This document shows, in pieces, positions 1-5,829 of a DNA stretch of 9,707 nucleotides. The stretch is taken from the NCBI GenBank assembly GCA_002305635.1, contig DBPR01000015.1, forward strand, positions 459-10,165. The letters run 5' to 3'. The first letter of the stretch is position 1, and each line of letters begins with the position of its first letter. The translations under genes were made by a program, and so were the position numbers. The stretch comes from Anaerolineaceae bacterium UBA1415 (GTDB taxonomy: Bacteria > Chloroflexota > Anaerolineae > Anaerolineales > Anaerolineaceae). The notes under the pieces were generated by a model. The model made no database searches, was not told the origin of the DNA, and saw only the letters and a program-made list of their open reading frames with translations.

Positions 1-23
1 TTACCTATCCGGAGGATAAAGAC

Positions 24-1094
24 ATGAATTATGCCCTGATTATGGCTGGGGGGGCGGGGACGCGCCTGTGGCCACTCAGCAGAGAAAAGCATTCCAAACC
101 ATCCCTAGCCCTTTACAGCGATCAAAGTATGTTCCAGATCGCTGTTGAACGTCTTTATCCTCTTTTTACCCCTGAACAAATTTTGGTGGTCGCCAGCCGC
201 GAACACATTGCCGATCTGGCTGCCCAAGTGCCCGAGATCCCGCAGGAAAATTACATCGTCGAGCCCGAAATGCGCGGCACCGCCTCCGCCATCGGTCTGG
301 CAGCGGTCCACCTTGCCCAACGAGACCCGGACGCCACCATGGCGGTGTTGACGGCTGACCATCACATCGGCAAACCGCAGGTCTTCCGCGACGTGGTGCA
401 AGCAGCCCTGGAATTAGCCCAGCAGGATTACATTATCACGCTCGGTATCACCCCCACCTGGCCCTCCACCGATTACGGATACATCGAGCAGGACGGCGCG
501 GTGGACAAGGCAAACGGCTACAAAGCCTACCACGCGGCGCGCTTCGTGGAAAAGCCGAACCTGAATAACGCTCAAAAGATGTTGGCGCTGGGCAATTACA
601 GCTGGAACAGCGGCATGTTCATCTGGAAGGTAAAGGTGATCATGGCGGAGTTCAGCCGGCAGATGCCGGAATTGCACTCCAGCCTCTTGCGCATAGCCAA
701 TCTGATTGGCAAGCCTGAATACGAGCAGGAAATGCCTGCCATCTGGAATAAGATTGCCAAGCAGACCATCGATTACGGCGTGATGGAACATGCCCAACGG
801 GTGATCGTGATCCCAGCCGATATGGATTGGCTGGATGTGGGCACCTGGCTGAGCATGAAGTCGCTTTTACCGATGGACGAAAAGGGCAACAGCGTGAAAG
901 GTGAGACGCTGCTGCAGGACTGCGAAAATACCCTGGTGATGGGCAGCACGCGCATCATCACGGGCATTGGGTTGAAAGACCTGATCATCGTGGACACACC
1001 GGACGCCTTGATGGTGTGTGATCTGAACCACTCCGGACAAGTGCGGGAACTGGTAAAACTCCTGAAGGAACAAGGTCGGCAGGATTTGATTTGA
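24..1094 (+). CDS. manC: Mannose-1-phosphate guanylyltransferase (GDP-mannose pyrophosphorylase)
   Basis: This cytoplasmic enzyme makes GDP-mannose from GTP and mannose-1-phosphate, for glycan, O-antigen or exopolysaccharide synthesis. Its 356 residues form a single nucleotidyltransferase domain; the C-terminal isomerase cupin of the ~470-residue bifunctional ManC/AlgA enzymes is absent. Visible motifs are the N-terminal GGAGTRLWPLSR loop (residues 9-20), TADHHI near 110, FVEKP (174-178), WNSGMF (194-199) and the DWLDVGTW segment near 267-275. All fit the family's nucleotide, sugar and metal sites. GGAGG at 11-15 lies 8 bases before the ATG and fixes the start. One oddity is that the family's P-K-Q after the glycine loop reads S-K-P here (residues 24-26), so the lysine is kept and the glutamine lost. 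No co-transcribed partner is visible: a 323-base repeat-filled gap follows. The family call is firm; exact sugar specificity is inferred. Confidence 0.9.
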   Translation: MNYALIMAGGAGTRLWPLSREKHSKPSLALYSDQSMFQIAVERLYPLFTPEQILVVASREHIADLAAQVPEIPQENYIVEPEMRGTASAIGLAAVHLAQRDPDATMAVLTADHHIGKPQVFRDVVQAALELAQQDYIITLGITPTWPSTDYGYIEQDGAVDKANGYKAYHAARFVEKPNLNNAQKMLALGNYSWNSGMFIWKVKVIMAEFSRQMPELHSSLLRIANLIGKPEYEQEMPAIWNKIAKQTIDYGVMEHAQRVIVIPADMDWLDVGTWLSMKSLLPMDEKGNSVKGETLLQDCENTLVMGSTRIITGIGLKDLIIVDTPDALMVCDLNHSGQVRELVKLLKEQGRQDLI

Positions 1095-1112
1095 TGCGAA
1101 CGAAAAAAGATG

Positions 1113-1148
1113 TCTTTTCGTAGGCCGGGTTGCGAATTTCAACCCGGC
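1113..1148 (+). repeat. 36-base palindromic repeat, copy 1 (REP-like)
   Basis: The unit starts with TCTTTTCGTAGGC and ends in a perfect 9-bp stem, GCCGGGTTG (1124-1132) against CAACCCGGC (1140-1148), with a 7-base loop. It begins 18 bases after the manC stop. The same unit occurs inverted at 4800-4835, and a diverged version starts at 4622. No T-run follows this copy, so it is not a convincing intrinsic terminator. The leading TTTTCGT (1115-1121) can also pair with ACGAAAA at 1100-1106. It resembles the short palindromic REP class dispersed in many bacterial genomes; no mobilising gene is visible here. Confidence 0.75.
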
Positions 1149-1175
1149 AGCGTGGGCTGGAAAAAGCCCTAACCC

Positions 1176-1202
1176 CGGTACGCCCCAACATTGGGGCTAC
1201 CG
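1176..1202. repeat. Palindromic stem (GCCCCAA/TTGGGGC)
   Basis: GCCCCAA (1182-1188) pairs with TTGGGGC (1191-1197) over a 2-base gap. The stem continues as CGGTA (1176-1180) against TACCG (1198-1202), with one unpaired C at 1181. In hairpin form the two innermost pairs would open to make a loop. A smaller relative may be AGCCTAACATGTTAGCT at 4692-4708, at the equivalent place in the other repeat island. Its role is unknown. Confidence 0.6.
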
Positions 1203-1252
1203 ATCCCTTGCCTGAGGGGGAGGGATTAAAAGTTAACTCCGCGGTGCTTGCC

Positions 1253-1289
1253 GGGAGACCATGGACCCTCACCAGGGCAGGGGTCTCCC
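1253..1289. repeat. Inverted repeat GGGAGACC/GGTCTCCC
   Basis: A perfect 8-bp inverted repeat, GGGAGACC (1253-1260) and GGTCTCCC (1282-1289), encloses a smaller CCCT/AGGG pair (1266-1269, 1274-1277). The right arm runs into CTACATTA, and a close match (GGTCTCC followed by TATACATCA) occurs at 4722-4737 in the second repeat island. This supports shared ancestry of the two islands. Confidence 0.55.
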
Positions 1290-1372
1290 CTACATTAAAA
1301 AGACGGACGTGTCAGAGATCCATCCCAATCCCCTACATCGAAGCGGTGAGAAGAGGTTAAAGGGGGTGGGTC

Positions 1373-1400
1373 TTGGTTTTTGTTTGAAAGAAAATATTAC
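1373..1400 (+). promoter_or_regulatory. Candidate promoter of the MFS gene
   Basis: TTGGTT (1373-1378) and TATTAC (1395-1400) are 16 bases apart in an AT-rich stretch just upstream of the MFS start. The overlapping TACAAT (1398-1403) is an alternative -10. The matches to a sigma-70-type consensus are partial, and the assignment rests mainly on position and base composition. Confidence 0.3.
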
Positions 1401-1417
1401 AATACAAGGTTTGACAC

Positions 1418-2611
1418 ATGACCACACTTCTATTATTAGTTATCTATCTTGCATTCATCAGCCTGGGGCTGCCTGATTCGATGTTGGGTGCAGCCTGGCC
1501 CCTCATGCGGTCCGAATTAGGGCTGCCGCTTGAGGGAGCCGGCTTGGTTTCGGTGATCATTACAGTCGGCACGATCATCTCCAGCCTCTTGACCGGCGCG
1601 CTGATCCGGAAGCTCGGCACCGGGCGTCTGACCACCCTGAGCGTCCTCACCACCGCGCTGGCATTGTTGGGCTATTCTTTCACCACCAGCTACCTGTGGC
1701 TGTGCCTGATGGCGGTCCCGATGGGCTTGGGCGCAGGCGCTGTCGATGCCTCCCTGAACGATTTTGTGGCGCGCAACTACAGTTCGAAGCACATGAGCTG
1801 GCTGCATGCGTTTTGGGGTGTGGGTGCCACCGCCGGACCGCTTTTGATGGCAGGCATGATCAGTCTGACCGGACGCTGGCAAAATGGCTATCGATCGGTG
1901 TCATTCGTTCAATTTGGACTGGTCGCGATCCTGATCGCGTCGCTCTCGCTTTGGAAAAAAATCGATCACGCTTCAGCAGAAGCCCATTCTGTCAAACTCA
2001 GCAACGGCAGTATCTGGAAAATTTCCGGAATGGGTCCGAATCTGGCGGCATTTTTTGCTTATTGTTCTCTCGAACTGACCGCCGGGCTGTGGTTCGCCAG
2101 TTACCTGGTGCAGATCCGGGGCGTGAAGCCGGAGACAGCGGCAGCCTGGGCGGCCTCCTATTATTTTGGCATCATGCTGGGGCGGATGATCAACGGATTT
2201 CTTACCCTGCGCTTTTCGAGCAAGACCCTCATTCGTGCCGGGCAAACCTCTATCTTGTTGGGTATCTTGCTTCTGTTTTTACCGGGCAACACGTTTAGCC
2301 TGATTGGCTTGTTGTTGGTCGGGATGGGCTGCGCGCCGATTTATCCTTCCATGCTGCACGAGACGCCTGCCCGCTTTGGCAAGGAAAATTCCTCTCGCCT
2401 GATGGGCATCCAGATGGCTTCGGCTTATGTGGGGCTCTCGGTGGCACCGCCCCTGGTGGGTCTGCTCGCCTCCCGCTGGAGTTTGCAGATCTTCCCCTTT
2501 GCGTTGTTGATCTTACTGGCGCTGATGGTGTGGGGCAGCGAGACGGTAAATCGGGTGGTAACAGGAAAAGAAGATGATACCCGTCCACTTCGTGGCGATA
2601 CAGGTAGCTGA
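1418..2611 (+). CDS. MFS transporter, fucose-permease-like (FHS-type) family
   Basis: An inner-membrane secondary transporter of 397 residues with about 12 hydrophobic helices in two six-helix halves. A loop around residues 180-205 separates the halves, the usual MFS size and plan. Helix 1 leads into GLPDSMLGAAWP (17-28). A motif-A-like loop GALIRKLGTGR is at 60-70. GLGAGAVDASLND (103-115), HAFWGVGATAGPL (130-142), GRMINGF (255-261) and PIYPSMLHETP (307-317) resemble the sugar-transporting FHS group and its uncharacterised relatives. The substrate cannot be read from sequence; a sugar or small metabolite import or export role is inference. AAGG at 1406-1409 sits 8 bases before the ATG. The gene stands alone and runs toward the response regulator gene. 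The last ~18 residues are charged and look disordered. Confidence 0.85.
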   Translation: MTTLLLLVIYLAFISLGLPDSMLGAAWPLMRSELGLPLEGAGLVSVIITVGTIISSLLTGALIRKLGTGRLTTLSVLTTALALLGYSFTTSYLWLCLMAVPMGLGAGAVDASLNDFVARNYSSKHMSWLHAFWGVGATAGPLLMAGMISLTGRWQNGYRSVSFVQFGLVAILIASLSLWKKIDHASAEAHSVKLSNGSIWKISGMGPNLAAFFAYCSLELTAGLWFASYLVQIRGVKPETAAAWAASYYFGIMLGRMINGFLTLRFSSKTLIRAGQTSILLGILLLFLPGNTFSLIGLLLVGMGCAPIYPSMLHETPARFGKENSSRLMGIQMASAYVGLSVAPPLVGLLASRWSLQIFPFALLILLALMVWGSETVNRVVTGKEDDTRPLRGDTGS

Positions 2612-2643
2612 TAGGTGGTAGGAAAGGATTTGACAAACACAAA

Positions 2644-2662
2644 AGAAAAATACAATTTTTCT
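2644..2662. terminator. AT-rich inverted repeat between convergent genes, possible two-way terminator
   Basis: AGAAAAAT (2644-2651) and ATTTTTCT (2655-2662) form a perfect 8-bp inverted repeat with a 3-base loop, in the 61 bases between the convergent MFS and response regulator genes. The position suits a shared terminator, and reading either way gives a T-rich 3' arm. The stem has almost no G-C pairs, so it would be weak. Confidence 0.35.
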
Positions 2663-2682
2663 GAGCTATGAGCTATGAGCTA
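2662..2682. repeat. Tandem 7-base repeat (TGAGCTA x3) covering the response regulator stop
   Basis: Three exact copies of TGAGCTA lie head to tail. On the minus strand they read as TAGCTCA units and contain the regulator's TAG stop (2675-2673) and part of its last codons (Asp-Ser-Ser). A one-base variant of the same heptamer is repeated at 4836-4856, just past another minus-strand stop. Confidence 0.7.
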
Positions 2683-3323
2683 TCCGTTACCAATCCCTGT
2701 CGTATGGCGAGGATGACAGCCTGGGTGCGGTCAGAAACGCCCAACTTGGCAAAAAGAGTGCTGGTATAGTTGCGCACAGTGCCCTCCGACAGGTACAAAC
2801 GGTGCGAGATATCGGCATTTGAAAGACCCTGGGCAAGCAAATTCAGAATGTCCTGCTCACGGTCAGTCAGGTTGTAGGAGCGTTCAGGGGGCTGTCTCTC
2901 AGGCGAAGAAGCCACATTGCTCAAAACTTTTCCAGCAACACTGGGGTCGATATACACCTGCCCAGCCAGGGTGCCGTGAATGGCATCCAGCAGTTCCTGG
3001 CGGGGACGGTCCTTCATCAGGTAGCCAGACGCGCCGCTGCGAATGGCATCAAAGAGCCATTTATCGTCCATATAGGTGGTCAAAACGAGCACAGGCAGGT
3101 TGGGATGGCTCTCTTTGAGGTGGCGGATCGCCTGAACGCCGTTCATACGCGGCATTTGCAGGTCCATCAGGACCAGATCGGGCGTTTGGTTGGCGATCAG
3201 ATCGAGCGCTTCCTGACCGTCATTGGCAGTGGCGATCACCCTGATCTGTGGATCGGTTTGTAAGATACGTTTGAGACCTTCACAGACGATCTCCTGGTCA
3301 TCGGCAATCAAAACTCTGATCAT
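2673..3323 (-). CDS. NarL/LuxR-type response regulator
   Basis: A cytoplasmic DNA-binding regulator of 216 residues, the standard length for this class. The N-terminal receiver domain (about 1-120) has the acidic pair D8-D9, phospho-acceptor D54 in LVLMDLQMP, T82 and K104 in GYLMKD. After a linker near 135-150 comes a LuxR-type helix-turn-helix (about 150-210): LTDREQDILNLLAQGLSN, then EGTVRNYTSTLFAKLGV. It is expected to be phosphorylated by the kinase encoded just upstream. The ATG overlaps the kinase stop as ATGA, and GGGAG lies about 8 bases before it, so the two are translationally coupled. The C-terminal end and stop lie inside a 7-base tandem repeat. Target genes are unknown; no operator can be assigned with confidence. 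Confidence 0.93.
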   Translation of the reverse strand: MIRVLIADDQEIVCEGLKRILQTDPQIRVIATANDGQEALDLIANQTPDLVLMDLQMPRMNGVQAIRHLKESHPNLPVLVLTTYMDDKWLFDAIRSGASGYLMKDRPRQELLDAIHGTLAGQVYIDPSVAGKVLSNVASSPERQPPERSYNLTDREQDILNLLAQGLSNADISHRLYLSEGTVRNYTSTLFAKLGVSDRTQAVILAIRQGLVTDSS

Positions 3324-4555
3324 AAGAAACGCTCCCAGCTTAATCTGATCATGGTTCCCTCGCCAGGCTGACTTTGCACTTCAAGGTCTGCTCCGATGGA
3401 AGTGGCGCGCTCTTGCATGCCCTGCAGACCGTAACGTCCTTTGCCCACCAGGGCATGGGGTTCAAAACCAACGCCGTCATCGCGGATTTCCATACAGACC
3501 ACTCCGTCAGCTTCCTCCAGGCTGATGAAAAACTTACTGGCATTGGCGTGCACAGAAACATTCTCGAGCGACTCCTGCCCGATGCGATAAAAGGCTTGCT
3601 CCACGTTGGGAGGCAGGATCTGGACAAGGTTGGAGATGCGAATTTCTGCCAGCATGGCTTGCCGTTCTGCCAGGTTTTCTGCCAAAGTTTGCAGGGCGAG
3701 TTCAAGACCGAGATCCTCCAAAGGTTGGGCACGCAGGTCGTTCAGAGCCCGGCGGGTGCCGTCCAATCCCCTGCGGGAAGTGGAAAGAGCGTTGTCCAGC
3801 ATGGCGTTGACCTCGCTTTGATCCTCCGGAAGCATGGTTTTCAGCGCTTCCAGGTTGACCGAGATGCCGCTCAGCGTGTGGGCGAGGGTGTCGTGCAATT
3901 CGCGGGCGAGGCGGTTGCGTTCGCGGCTGGTCGCCAGGCTTTCGAGCGTGTTTGCATATTGACCCAACTGCATATTTGCCAGAACCAGCTTGTGCTTCTG
4001 CTCGCGCTGTTTTTCATTGAGCTGATTGACCACCAAGCCCACCAGCGCAAAGGCAAAGGCACGCACCACCGGCAGGGTGAAAAGCGGGAGATTCTCAAAG
4101 GAAAAATGGCGCACAATCAGGAAGGTAATGATGAAATCAGAAAGATTGGTGACAACCGTATAGGCAATCACGGCTCTGAAGTCATACTGCCAGGCTATGA
4201 AAACCACCGGCACGATCAGGATGGGCACAAGGGAGTAGGTTTGAGAGATAAAGTGCGTGATGCCTCGGTTGGGTTCAAGCAAGTACAGCCAGCTGCTGCC
4301 TACCATGGCGAGTGTGTAGACGATCAGGATGAGGGGAAAATACTTGTCTTTGAGTTTGTTTTCAAGCCAGGGGAACGACAAAGTCAGGAACAACAAACCA
4401 TGCACGATGACGTAATAGACGGACTGGAAGGCGATCACTGCGGTGGGGGTGATGCTGACATCGTCGTAAACCCAGCGGGCGGAGAAATACACCAGCCCGA
4501 TCAGGGAAAAATAGCGGAACAAGCGCAACAGACCCGGTTCAAGCGGTCTTTTCAT
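3320..4555 (-). CDS. Membrane histidine kinase, NarL-partner type (HisKA_3), six-helix sensor
   Basis: A sensor kinase of 411 residues. The first ~178 residues hold about six hydrophobic helices (near 12-25, 36-60, 72-93, 105-122, 126-148, 158-177) with only short loops. There is no periplasmic sensor domain, so the signal is probably sensed in or at the membrane, as in DesK- or LiaS-like kinases (inference). A short coiled linker (about 180-210) precedes the HisKA_3 dimerisation box RELHDTLAHTL, with H221 as phospho-acceptor. The ATPase domain shows QESLENVSVHANA (327-339), DDGVGF (359-364) and GRYGLQGMQERA (373-384). It is the first gene of a two-gene unit with its regulator (4-base overlap). 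No clear ribosome binding site precedes the ATG, while a -10-like box sits almost on top of it. Confidence 0.92.
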   Translation of the reverse strand: MKRPLEPGLLRLFRYFSLIGLVYFSARWVYDDVSITPTAVIAFQSVYYVIVHGLLFLTLSFPWLENKLKDKYFPLILIVYTLAMVGSSWLYLLEPNRGITHFISQTYSLVPILIVPVVFIAWQYDFRAVIAYTVVTNLSDFIITFLIVRHFSFENLPLFTLPVVRAFAFALVGLVVNQLNEKQREQKHKLVLANMQLGQYANTLESLATSRERNRLARELHDTLAHTLSGISVNLEALKTMLPEDQSEVNAMLDNALSTSRRGLDGTRRALNDLRAQPLEDLGLELALQTLAENLAERQAMLAEIRISNLVQILPPNVEQAFYRIGQESLENVSVHANASKFFISLEEADGVVCMEIRDDGVGFEPHALVGKGRYGLQGMQERATSIGADLEVQSQPGEGTMIRLSWERFL

Positions 4556-4561
4556 GATTTT

Positions 4562-4570
4562 ATATTACCA
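4562..4570 (-). promoter_or_regulatory. Candidate extended -10 promoter of the kinase/regulator unit
   Basis: On the minus strand TGGTAATAT (4570 to 4562) fits an extended -10 (TGn followed by a TATAAT-like hexamer). Only 6 bases separate it from the kinase ATG at 4555, so transcription would begin at or within a base or two of the start codon. No good -35 is seen at the usual distance; CTTCAA is the nearest weak match. Confidence 0.4.
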
Positions 4571-4621
4571 CTTATCGGCGAGATTGAAGGTTGGGTGGAA
4601 GGACGAGTGCCTCGGATGAGA

Positions 4622-4673
4622 TCTTTTCGTAGGCTGGGTTGCGTTGCCTGCCCTGGTAAGGGTCCAACCCGGC
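4622..4673 (+). repeat. Palindromic repeat, copy 2 (diverged, enlarged loop)
   Basis: Its first 22 bases match copy 1 (1113-1134) at all but one position. The stem GCTGGGTTG (4633-4641) pairs with CAACCCGGC (4665-4673), with one G-T pair where copy 1 has G-C. The loop has grown to 23 bases and holds its own CCCT/AGGG stem (4651-4654, 4659-4662). It faces copy 3. Confidence 0.7.
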
Positions 4674-4694
4674 ATGCTTTGCGGTCATGTGAGC

Positions 4695-4706
4695 CTAACA
4701 TGTTAG
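4695..4706. repeat. Perfect 12-bp palindrome CTAACATGTTAG
   Basis: The palindrome lies about 140 bases upstream of the kinase start. It could be a dimeric regulator site, or a decayed relative of the GCCCCAACATTGGGGC stem in the other repeat island, since both share GCC(N)AACAT and a trailing GCT. The second reading fits the surroundings better. Confidence 0.4.
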
Positions 4707-4708
4707 CT

Positions 4709-4728
4709 GGAGAGCCAGGCAGGTCTCC
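4709..4728. repeat. Imperfect stem GGAGA/TCTCC
   Basis: GGAGA (4709-4713) pairs with TCTCC (4724-4728), and CC (4715-4716) with GG (4722-4723) after a one-base bulge. Its right arm plus the bases that follow match the right arm of the stem at 1253-1289. Confidence 0.4.
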
Positions 4729-4766
4729 TATACATCAGATGCACCCTCACCCCTGATTTGCAGATT

Positions 4767-4781
4767 CTCCCCTCAAGGGAG
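4767..4781. repeat. Short stem CTCCC/GGGAG
   Basis: CTCCC (4767-4771) and GGGAG (4777-4781) flank a 5-base loop and follow CACCCTCACCCC (4742-4753). The pair resembles the CCCTCACCCC...CTCCC...GGGAG palindromes scattered between genes in many bacteria (recalled, not searched). Confidence 0.4.
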
Positions 4782-4794
4782 GGCTTAAGAGATG

Positions 4795-4824
4795 AAAAAG
4801 CCGGGTTCAGAAACGGAACCCGGC
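4795..4824 (-). terminator. Intrinsic terminator of the ABC transporter operon
   Basis: On the minus strand a perfect 9-bp GC-rich stem, GCCGGGTTC (4824-4816) against GAACCCGGC (4808-4800), has a 7-base loop and is followed at once by TTTTT (4799-4795). It begins 39 bases past the last permease stop, a standard place for a Rho-independent terminator. The stem is the palindromic part of repeat copy 3, so a dispersed repeat seems to have taken on the terminator role. Confidence 0.75.
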
Positions 4825-4835
4825 CTACAAAAAGA
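4800..4835 (-). repeat. 36-base palindromic repeat, copy 3 (inverted)
   Basis: Read on the minus strand, this unit has the same length and plan as copy 1: TCTTTTTGTAGGC, then the GCCGGGTT stem, a 7-base loop and AACCCGGC. Differences are confined to one base in the leader, the innermost stem pair and the loop. The changed innermost pair is compensated (G-C in copy 1, C-G here), so the structure seems to be conserved rather than the sequence alone. Confidence 0.75.
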
Positions 4836-4856
4836 CTATCAGCTATCAGCTATCAC
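4836..4856. repeat. Tandem 7-base repeat (CTATCAG x2 plus CTATCAC)
   Basis: Two exact copies and one single-base variant lie between repeat copy 3 and the end of the ABC operon, 7 bases past the last permease stop on the minus strand. The unit reads as ATAGCTG there, one base different from the ATAGCTC unit at 2662-2682. Confidence 0.65.
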
Positions 4857-4863
4857 TGATTCC

Positions 4864-5829
4864 CTACAACCCTCTTTCGCCTCTCTGATATGGCACGCCT
4901 AGGGCGGCGGGAGAGCCGATGCGCTTCTTCCTGGCGGCTGAACTGCCCCAGATAAGGGCAATGATGGTGAGGATATAAGGCGCCATCTGCAGGAAGAAGA
5001 CCAGATTGGTATTAAAGAAGAAGGGGTTCGCCAAGCCGAACAAGAGGCGCGGTCCCTGCAGGTCGAGCGTGAAGCGGCGCAGCACACCAAACAGATATCC
5101 TCCCAGGGCAACCCGCCACGGGTTCCAATGGGCGAAGATCACCAGCGCGACCGCAATCCAGCCCTGACCATTGACAGTCAGGTTAGAGTACCATCCGGGT
5201 GCAATGGCGACACTGATGGCAGCCCCAGCCAACCCGGCAAAGCATCCGCCGATAAAGGTATAGAGGTAGCGGGTGCGGTAGATGTTGACGCCCAGGGTAT
5301 CGGCAGCAGCAGGGTTTTCACCAACTGCGCGCAGATGGAGCCCGGGACGGGTTTTGTGTATGTAGTACCAGCTGAGCGGCACGAGCAGGTAGCCAACATA
5401 GACCAGCAGGTTGTGGTTGGCGAAGGCGACCGGACCGAGGTATGGAACCTGGGAAAGCAGCGGGATGGTGAAGCTGGGGATGACGGGAGCGGTCATGCCG
5501 GTGAGCCCATCACCCAGCACCAAAGCCAGACCGGTGCCCAAGAAGGTGAGCGAAAGACCGCTGACGGTTTGGTCGGCTTGGAAATGGATGGTAACGAGGG
5601 CGTGAGCCAGGCTCAGCAGCCCGCCGGCGGCGATGGCAGCCAGCAGACCAAGCCAGACGTTGCCGCTTTGGTAGGCGACCTTGAAGCCAGCCATGGCGCC
5701 CACCAGCATCATGCCTTCAACACCCAGGTTTTGGATACCCGAGCGTTCGGTGAGGGTCTCGCCGATGGCAGCGATGAGCAAAACGGTACCGGTGGAAATG
5801 CCGGAGCGGAAGATTTCGATCCAGTTCAT
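4864..5829 (-). CDS. BMP-type ABC transporter permease (second permease, NupQ-like)
   Basis: An inner-membrane permease of 321 residues in the BPD_transp_2 family, one half of the channel of a nucleoside-type importer. Family marks are IQNLGVEGMMLVGA (32-45), RAVGENPAAADTLGVN (167-182), the cytoplasmic-loop signature that contacts the ATPase, and GQGWIAVALVIFAHWNPW (221-238). About eight to ten hydrophobic helices are visible. I start it at 5829, not at the in-frame ATG at 5859, for two reasons. The ATG at 5829 overlaps the upstream permease stop as ATGA and has AGGAG 8 bases before it. The ten extra residues (MGSPCSGDRP) also look unlike a membrane N-terminus. It is the last gene of the operon and is followed by a terminator. 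A nucleoside substrate is inferred from family and gene order; other small ligands are possible. Confidence 0.9.
   Translation of the reverse strand: MNWIEIFRSGISTGTVLLIAAIGETLTERSGIQNLGVEGMMLVGAMAGFKVAYQSGNVWLGLLAAIAAGGLLSLAHALVTIHFQADQTVSGLSLTFLGTGLALVLGDGLTGMTAPVIPSFTIPLLSQVPYLGPVAFANHNLLVYVGYLLVPLSWYYIHKTRPGLHLRAVGENPAAADTLGVNIYRTRYLYTFIGGCFAGLAGAAISVAIAPGWYSNLTVNGQGWIAVALVIFAHWNPWRVALGGYLFGVLRRFTLDLQGPRLLFGLANPFFFNTNLVFFLQMAPYILTIIALIWGSSAARKKRIGSPAALGVPYQRGERGL

Larger units (their letters stand above)
1095..1417. other. Repeat-rich gap without a gene between manC and the MFS gene
   Basis: No credible gene is seen in these 323 bases. The first two thirds are a chain of palindromes: the 36-base repeat (1113-1148), a stem at 1176-1202, a weaker pair ATCCCT (1203-1208)/AGGGAT (1221-1226), and a stem at 1253-1289. 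The chain ends in CCTACATTAAAAAGA (1290-1304), which resembles the CCTACAAAAAGA end of the repeat copy at 4800-4835. CCCCTACAT recurs at 1330-1338. The last ~110 bases are less structured and should hold the MFS promoter. Short open frames here have no start context or recognisable protein and are taken as chance. Confidence 0.7.
4556..4863. other. Repeat-rich gap between the ABC operon end and the kinase gene
   Basis: These 308 bases hold no credible gene. From the kinase side they contain its candidate promoter (4562-4570), a diverged copy of the palindromic repeat (4622-4673), a 12-bp perfect palindrome (4695-4706), imperfect stems at 4709-4728 and 4767-4781, the inverted repeat copy and terminator (4795-4835), and a 7-base tandem repeat (4836-4856). 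The two repeat copies face each other, so the 214 bases from 4622 to 4835 are bounded by inverted ends. Confidence 0.7.

Noticed and set aside
1130..1476. Small + strand open frames in the gap before the MFS gene
   Set aside because: They run through palindromic repeats, have no ribosome sites and overlap the MFS start. Nothing in the peptides suggests a real protein.
3374..4756. A 460-codon open frame on the + strand opposite the kinase gene
   Set aside because: It lies wholly antisense to a clearly recognisable kinase and runs into the repeat gap. The translation is rich in Gln, His and Gly with no domain or membrane pattern. It is a shadow of codon bias in the real gene.
2662..4856. A CRISPR array suggested by the short repeats
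   Set aside because: The units are 7-base tandem repeats and palindromes without regular spacers, and no cas gene is present.
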